From positions 1,983,501 through 2,047,500 of the forward strand of contig NC_064035.1 in NCBI RefSeq assembly GCF_932526225.1: a stretch of DNA of 64,000 nucleotides, given 5' to 3'. Of this stretch, positions 60,401 through 64,000 are shown piece by piece (positions within the stretch are counted from its first letter, which is position 1; every line of letters begins with the position of its first letter). The DNA is from Nematostella vectensis (lineage: Eukaryota; Cnidaria; Anthozoa; Actiniaria; Edwardsiidae). A program made the position numbers and the translations under genes. The notes beneath the pieces are model-generated. The model saw only the letters and a list, made by a program, of their open reading frames with translations, searched no databases and was not told the origin of the DNA.

Positions 60401-61936
60401 AAGACACGATGATAATAATGATGATGACGGTGATAGTGACGTAAGACACGATGAATATAATGATGAAGACGGTGATAGTGACGTAAGACACGATGAATAT
60501 AATGATGAAGACGGTGATAGTGACGTAAGACACGATGATAATAATGATGAAGACGGTGATAGTGACGTAAGACACGATGAATATAATGATGAAGACGGTG
60601 ATAGTGACGTAAGACACGATGATAATAATGATGAAGACGGTGATAGTGACGTAAGACACGATAATAATAATGATGAAGACGGTGATAGTGACGTAAGACA
60701 CGATGATAATAATGATGATGACGGTGATAGTGTCGTAAGACACGATGATAATAATGATGAAGACGGTGATAGTGACGTAAGACACGATGATAATAATGAT
60801 GAAGACGGTGATAGTGTCGTAAGACACGATGATAATAATGATGAAGACGGTGATAGTGACGTAAGACACGATGATAATAATGATGAAGACGGTGATAGTG
60901 ACGTAAGACACGATGATAATAATGATGAAGACGGTGATAGTGACGTAAGACACGATGATTATGACGGTGATAGTGTCGTAAGACACGATGATTATAATGA
61001 TGATAACGGTGATAGTGACGTAAGACACGATGATTATGACGGTGATAGTGACGTAAGACATGGTGATTATAATGATAATGACAGTGAAAGTGACGTTATA
61101 TCAATCAATGACTATGATGATGACTAATTGTGTTAATTCCTAGTTATGGAGATCGGGCTCCTCGTGGATTCTTCGCGCGTATATTTGCTATTATCTGGGT
61201 CCTTGTTGGTCTGGTCATTACCTCTATCTTTACCGGAGTCGTGACCACCTCACTCACAGCCATTACCCTGAGTACGGACACGAGGTTATACGGCACTCAG
61301 GTAAGCCATTATCCTGAGCACGGAAACGAGGTTATACGGCACTCAGGTAAGCAACCCTCTCCCCCCCCCCCCCCCCCTGAGTACGGAGACGAGGTTATAC
61401 GGCACTAAGGTAATCCATCCCCCCTTAGTACGGACACAAGGTTATACGCCACTCAGGTAAGCCATCCCCCCTTAGTACGGACACGAGGTTCTATGACACT
61501 CAGGTAAACCATCCCCCTGAGTACGGACACGAGGTTGTATGGCGCTCAGGTAAGCGATCCCCCTGAGTACGGACACGAGGTTATACGGCACTCAGGTAAG
61601 CGATTCCCCTGAGTACGGACACGAGGTTATGTGGCACTCAGGTAAGCGATCCCCCTGAGTACGGACACGAGGTTATACGGCAGTCACGTGAGTCTGCTTC
61701 ACAGGCGAGAGCCGTGAGAATTAACTTTACTAGATATCGAGCCAAATGGTTAAGTTTATTATAACTATTAATTGTGATGGTAATTATCTTTTAATATAGA
61801 TAGTAGCAATAATAAACTTATATATGACGCTAAGCATAATGAAATTTAGACCCAATATCTTTTCTTTTTCAGGTTGTGGCGATCCAAAACTCGACAGAAT
61901 ACCGTCTTGGGATACAGAAGAACGCACAAATGAAAG
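51471..61936 (+). CDS. CUB-Ig protein with a K+-channel-like TVGYGD pore, 3' end beyond window
   Basis: Nine exons stay in frame: 51471-51509, 51581-51647, 53728-53918, 54767-54941, 55468-55740, 56388-56851, 58072-58166, 61144-61300 and 61873-61936, about 508 residues so far. Exons 1-2 give MKEQTDWRSLFQK then the hydrophobic ACVFLFLLVPCVCS, a likely signal peptide. Exons 3-4 encode a CUB domain (FHSPGGAGGYPNNSDCLWQI, IIFEDFDLE). Exon 5 is an I-set Ig domain (VRLDCVAEGYPLPIVEW, DTGVYQCQA). Exon 6 is an unrecognised Cys-containing ectodomain ending in a membrane span (GWPVLVLTLIMALLSGMIMW). Exons 7-8 give a pore loop and filter FWWAFVTMTTVGYGD, with the filter codon split across the splice, then a second span (FAIIWVLVGLVITSIFTGVV). 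Exon 9 (VVAIQNSTEYRLGIQKNAQM) recalls the post-pore part of glutamate-receptor-type binding domains. I infer a cell-surface K+-selective channel with an adhesion-type ectodomain. The two 5' exons are less certain. Confidence 0.8.
52884..52904. repeat. Poly-G run
   Basis: About 19 consecutive G residues interrupt the intron between exons 2 and 3 of the CUB-Ig-channel gene, surrounded by G-rich sequence (up to 53020). This is a likely site of assembly or sequencing error and of G-quadruplex potential. Confidence 0.8.
53171..53665. repeat. 100-bp tandem repeat with TTAGGG-like motifs
   Basis: About five 100-bp units: GAGCTATTCG recurs at 53271, 53371, 53471 and 53571. Each unit contains GTTATGGTTAGGGTAAGGG or, in later units, GGTTAGGGTTAGGG, resembling the metazoan telomere repeat. 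The last unit is truncated. It lies in the intron before the first CUB exon. Confidence 0.95.
54023..54385. mobile_element. Long-armed foldback MITE in a CUB-Ig-channel intron
   Basis: CGACAGGAGCAAAAAATGGC at the left end has its reverse complement at the right end (GCCATTTTTTGCTCCTGTCG, ending at 54385). The arms continue with interruptions past AACAAAATAAGCTTTA and TCTTGAGATAT, so almost the whole element folds back. CCAACA flanks both sides, a possible target duplication. A related stretch (TATTGGCGAGATTTATAATT, about 53988) recurs near 54477 with few changes. Confidence 0.78.
55733..55960. repeat. 43-bp tandem repeat carrying copies of the Ig-exon splice donor
   Basis: The true donor of the Ig exon (GCAG then GTAAGTAACACGTGAC) is at 55741. 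The same GGCAGGTAAGTAAC block recurs at 55840, 55883 and 55926, spaced 43 bp, each followed by ACTTGTCGTGGCGTAACGT. The intron therefore offers four near-identical 5' splice sites. Confidence 0.95.
56881..57970. repeat. 21-bp minisatellite with a 250-bp higher-order unit
   Basis: Around 50 units of 21 bp (GTGAGTGTCGCGGCATTGATC) lie in the intron after exon 56388-56851. Shortened junction units (GCATTGATGTGAGTGTCTCG) at 57441, 57691 and 57941 mark a 250-bp higher-order repeat. Because 21 is a multiple of 3, every frame stays open and long repetitive translations arise on both strands; none is a real gene. Every unit contains a GTGAGT donor-like word. Confidence 0.96.
58195..61090. repeat. 42-bp minisatellite, about 69 units
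   Basis: Units of 42 bp (GTGATAGTGACGTAAGACAC then GATGATAATAATGATGATGACG, with variants) fill the intron that splits the selectivity-filter codon. Four common positions vary (GAC/GTC, GATAAT/GAATAT, GATGAT/GATGAA). The antisense frame stays open for 957 codons (repeating VSYVTITVFII) because the period is a multiple of 3; I do not call it a gene. Each unit includes CGTAAGAC, a donor-like word. Confidence 0.96.
61268..61690. repeat. Tandem copies of an exon end plus its splice donor
   Basis: The last 33 bases of exon 61144-61300 (CTGAGTACGGACACGAGG through GGCACTCAG) and the following GTAAGC donor recur about eight more times at roughly 50-bp spacing, with small changes (GTAATC, GTAAAC, GTGAGT in some copies) and C-rich spacers, including a 17-base C run near 61360. 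Confidence 0.95.
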
Positions 61937-62015
61937 GTACGTGCTTTCTTTGCTCAAGGGAATGTCTGCAAAAAGGTGCAAAATGTAGCAAAGAGCACTT
62001 GAGACAGTATAGTGC

Positions 62016-64000
62016 ATAGACCTAGTTACCAGAGATAGATGCATATAGGGATAGACCTAGTTACCAGAGAGAGATGCATATAGGGACAGACCTAGTTACC
62101 AGAGAGAGATGCATATAGGGATAGACCTAGTTACCAGAGAGAGATGCATATAGGGATAGACCTAGTTACCAGAGATAGATGCATGGATAGACCTAGTTAC
62201 CAGAGAGAGATGCATATAGGGATAGACCTAGTTACCAGAGAGAGATGCATATAGGGATAGACCTAGTTACCAGAGAGAGATGCATATAGGGATAGACCTA
62301 GTTACCAGAGATAGATGCATATAGGGATAGACCTAGTTACCAGAGAGAGATACATATAGGGATAAACCTAGTTACCAGAGAGATGCATATAGGGATAGAC
62401 CTAGTTACCAGAGAGAGATGCATATAGGGATAGACCTAGTTACCAGAGAGAGATGCTTATAGGGATAGACCTAGTTACCAGAGAGAGATACATATAGGGA
62501 TAGACCTAGTTACCAGAGAGAGATGCATATAGGGATAGACCTAGTTACCAGAGATATATGCATATAGGGATAGACCTAGTTACCAAAGAGAGATGCATAT
62601 AGGGATAGACCTAGTTACCGGAGAGAGATGCATATAGGGATAGACCTAGTTACCAGAGATATATGCATATAGGGATAGACCTAGTTACCAGAGAGAGATG
62701 CATATAGGGATAGACCTAGTTACCAGATGGAGATGCATATAGGGATAGACCTAGTTACCAGAGATATATGCATATAGGGATAGACCTAGTTACCAGAGAG
62801 AGATGCATATAGGGATAAACCTAGTTACCAAAGAGAGATGCATATAGGGATAGACCTAGGTACCGGAGAGAGATGCATATAGGGATAGACCTAGTTACCA
62901 GAGATATATGCATATAGGGATAGACCTAGTTACCAGAGAGAGATGCATATAGGGATAGACCTAGTAACCAGAGAGAGATGCATATAGGGATAGACCTAGT
63001 TACCGGAGAGAGATGCATATAGGGATAGACCTAGTTACCAGAGAGAGATACATATAGGGATAGACCTAGTAACCAGAGAGAGATGCATATAGGGATAGAC
63101 CTAGTTACCAGAGAGAGATGCATATAGGGATAGACCTAGTTACCAGAGAGAGATGCATATAGGGATAGACCTAGTTACCAGAGAAAGATGCATATAGGGA
63201 TAGACCTAGTTACCAGAGAGAGATGCATATAGGGATAGACCTAGTTACCAGAGAGAGATGCATATAGGGATAGAGCTAGTTACCAGAGAAAGATGCATAT
63301 AGGGACAGACCTAGTTACCAGAGAGAGATGCATATAGGGATAGAGCTAGTTACCAGAGAGAGATGCATATAGGGATAGACCTAGTTACCAGAGAGAGATG
63401 CATATAGGGATAGACCTAGTTACCAGAGAGAGATGCATATAGGGATAGACCTAGTTACCAGAGAGAGATGCATATAGGGATTGACCTAGTTACCAGAGAT
63501 AGATGCATATAGGGATAGAGCTAGTTACCAGAGAGAGATACATATAGGGATAGACCTAGTTACCAGAGAAAGATGCATATAGGGATAGACCTAGTTACCA
63601 GAGAGAGATGCATATAGGGATTGACCTAGTTACCAGAGATAGATGCATATAGGGATAGAGCTAGTTACCAGAGAGAGATACATATAGGGATAGACCTAGT
63701 TACCAGAGAAAGATGCATATAGGGATAGACCTAGTTACCAGAGAGAGATGCATATAGGGATAGACCTAGTTACCAGAGAGAGATGCATATAGGGATAGAC
63801 CTAGTTACCAGAGAGAGATGCATATAGGGATAAACCTAGTTACCAGAGATAGATGCATATAGGGATAGACCTAGTTACCAGAGAGAGATGCATATAGGGA
63901 TAGACCTAGTTACCAGAGAGAGATGCATATAGGGATAAACCTAGTTACCAGAGAGAGATGCATATAGGGATAAACCTAGTTACCAGAGAGAGATGCATAT
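62016..64000. repeat. 35-bp minisatellite, running off the right edge
   Basis: About 57 units of 35 bp (AGGGATAGACCTAGTTACCA plus GAGAGAGATGCATAT), with scattered substitutions and a few shortened units. It is in the intron after exon 61873-61936 and continues past the window. No coding content. Confidence 0.96.

Noticed and set aside
58188-61061. 957-codon antisense open frame
   Set aside because: It is a pure 14-residue repeat produced by a 42-bp minisatellite; there is no composition, start context or domain consistent with a protein.

Overview
The window looks like nuclear DNA of an animal, most likely an anthozoan cnidarian of the sea-anemone type. Genes have many short exons with GT..AG introns, and several are metazoan families: a Six4/5 homeobox gene, a VWDE-type von Willebrand/EGF protein, VPS8, a GALNT of the 7/10 clade and a class A GPCR. 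Introns carry dense minisatellite arrays and small foldback elements. The species call is inference; gene identities come from reading spliced translations by eye. Exons were placed by hand from splice motifs, phase continuity and remembered family conservation.

Layout. 1-9410: a 47-bp satellite that appears to lie in an intron of VPS8. 9727-14479 (minus): the 5' seven coding exons of VPS8, with two transposon-like inverted-repeat elements in the long third intron. 14480-17521: intergenic. 17522-31407 (minus): a large VWDE-like gene (VWDE N-terminal module, VWD domain, EGF repeats), broken near its 3' end by an apparent 1.3-kb inversion that puts about nine EGF modules on the plus strand. 32145-33059 (minus): a secreted serine-protease homologue lacking two of three catalytic residues, possibly a 5' exon of the VWDE-like gene. 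35479-37008 (plus): Six4/5, two exons. 39313-40293 (plus): a METTL21-type methyltransferase, two exons. 41669-50487 (plus): a complete eight-exon GALNT7/10-type gene, with an intronless GPCR (47100-48197, minus) nested in its sixth intron. 51471 to beyond the right edge (plus): a gene joining signal peptide, CUB, Ig and a membrane module with a TVGYGD potassium-channel filter.

Two points deserve most attention. First, the CUB-Ig-K+ pore protein, whose domain combination I do not recognise as a standard channel class. Second, a recurring pattern in which intronic minisatellites start at, or contain copies of, the neighbouring 5' splice site. Three arrays clearly derive from the donor (25171, 55741, 61301), and two more have a donor-like hexamer in every unit (56881 and 58200 arrays).
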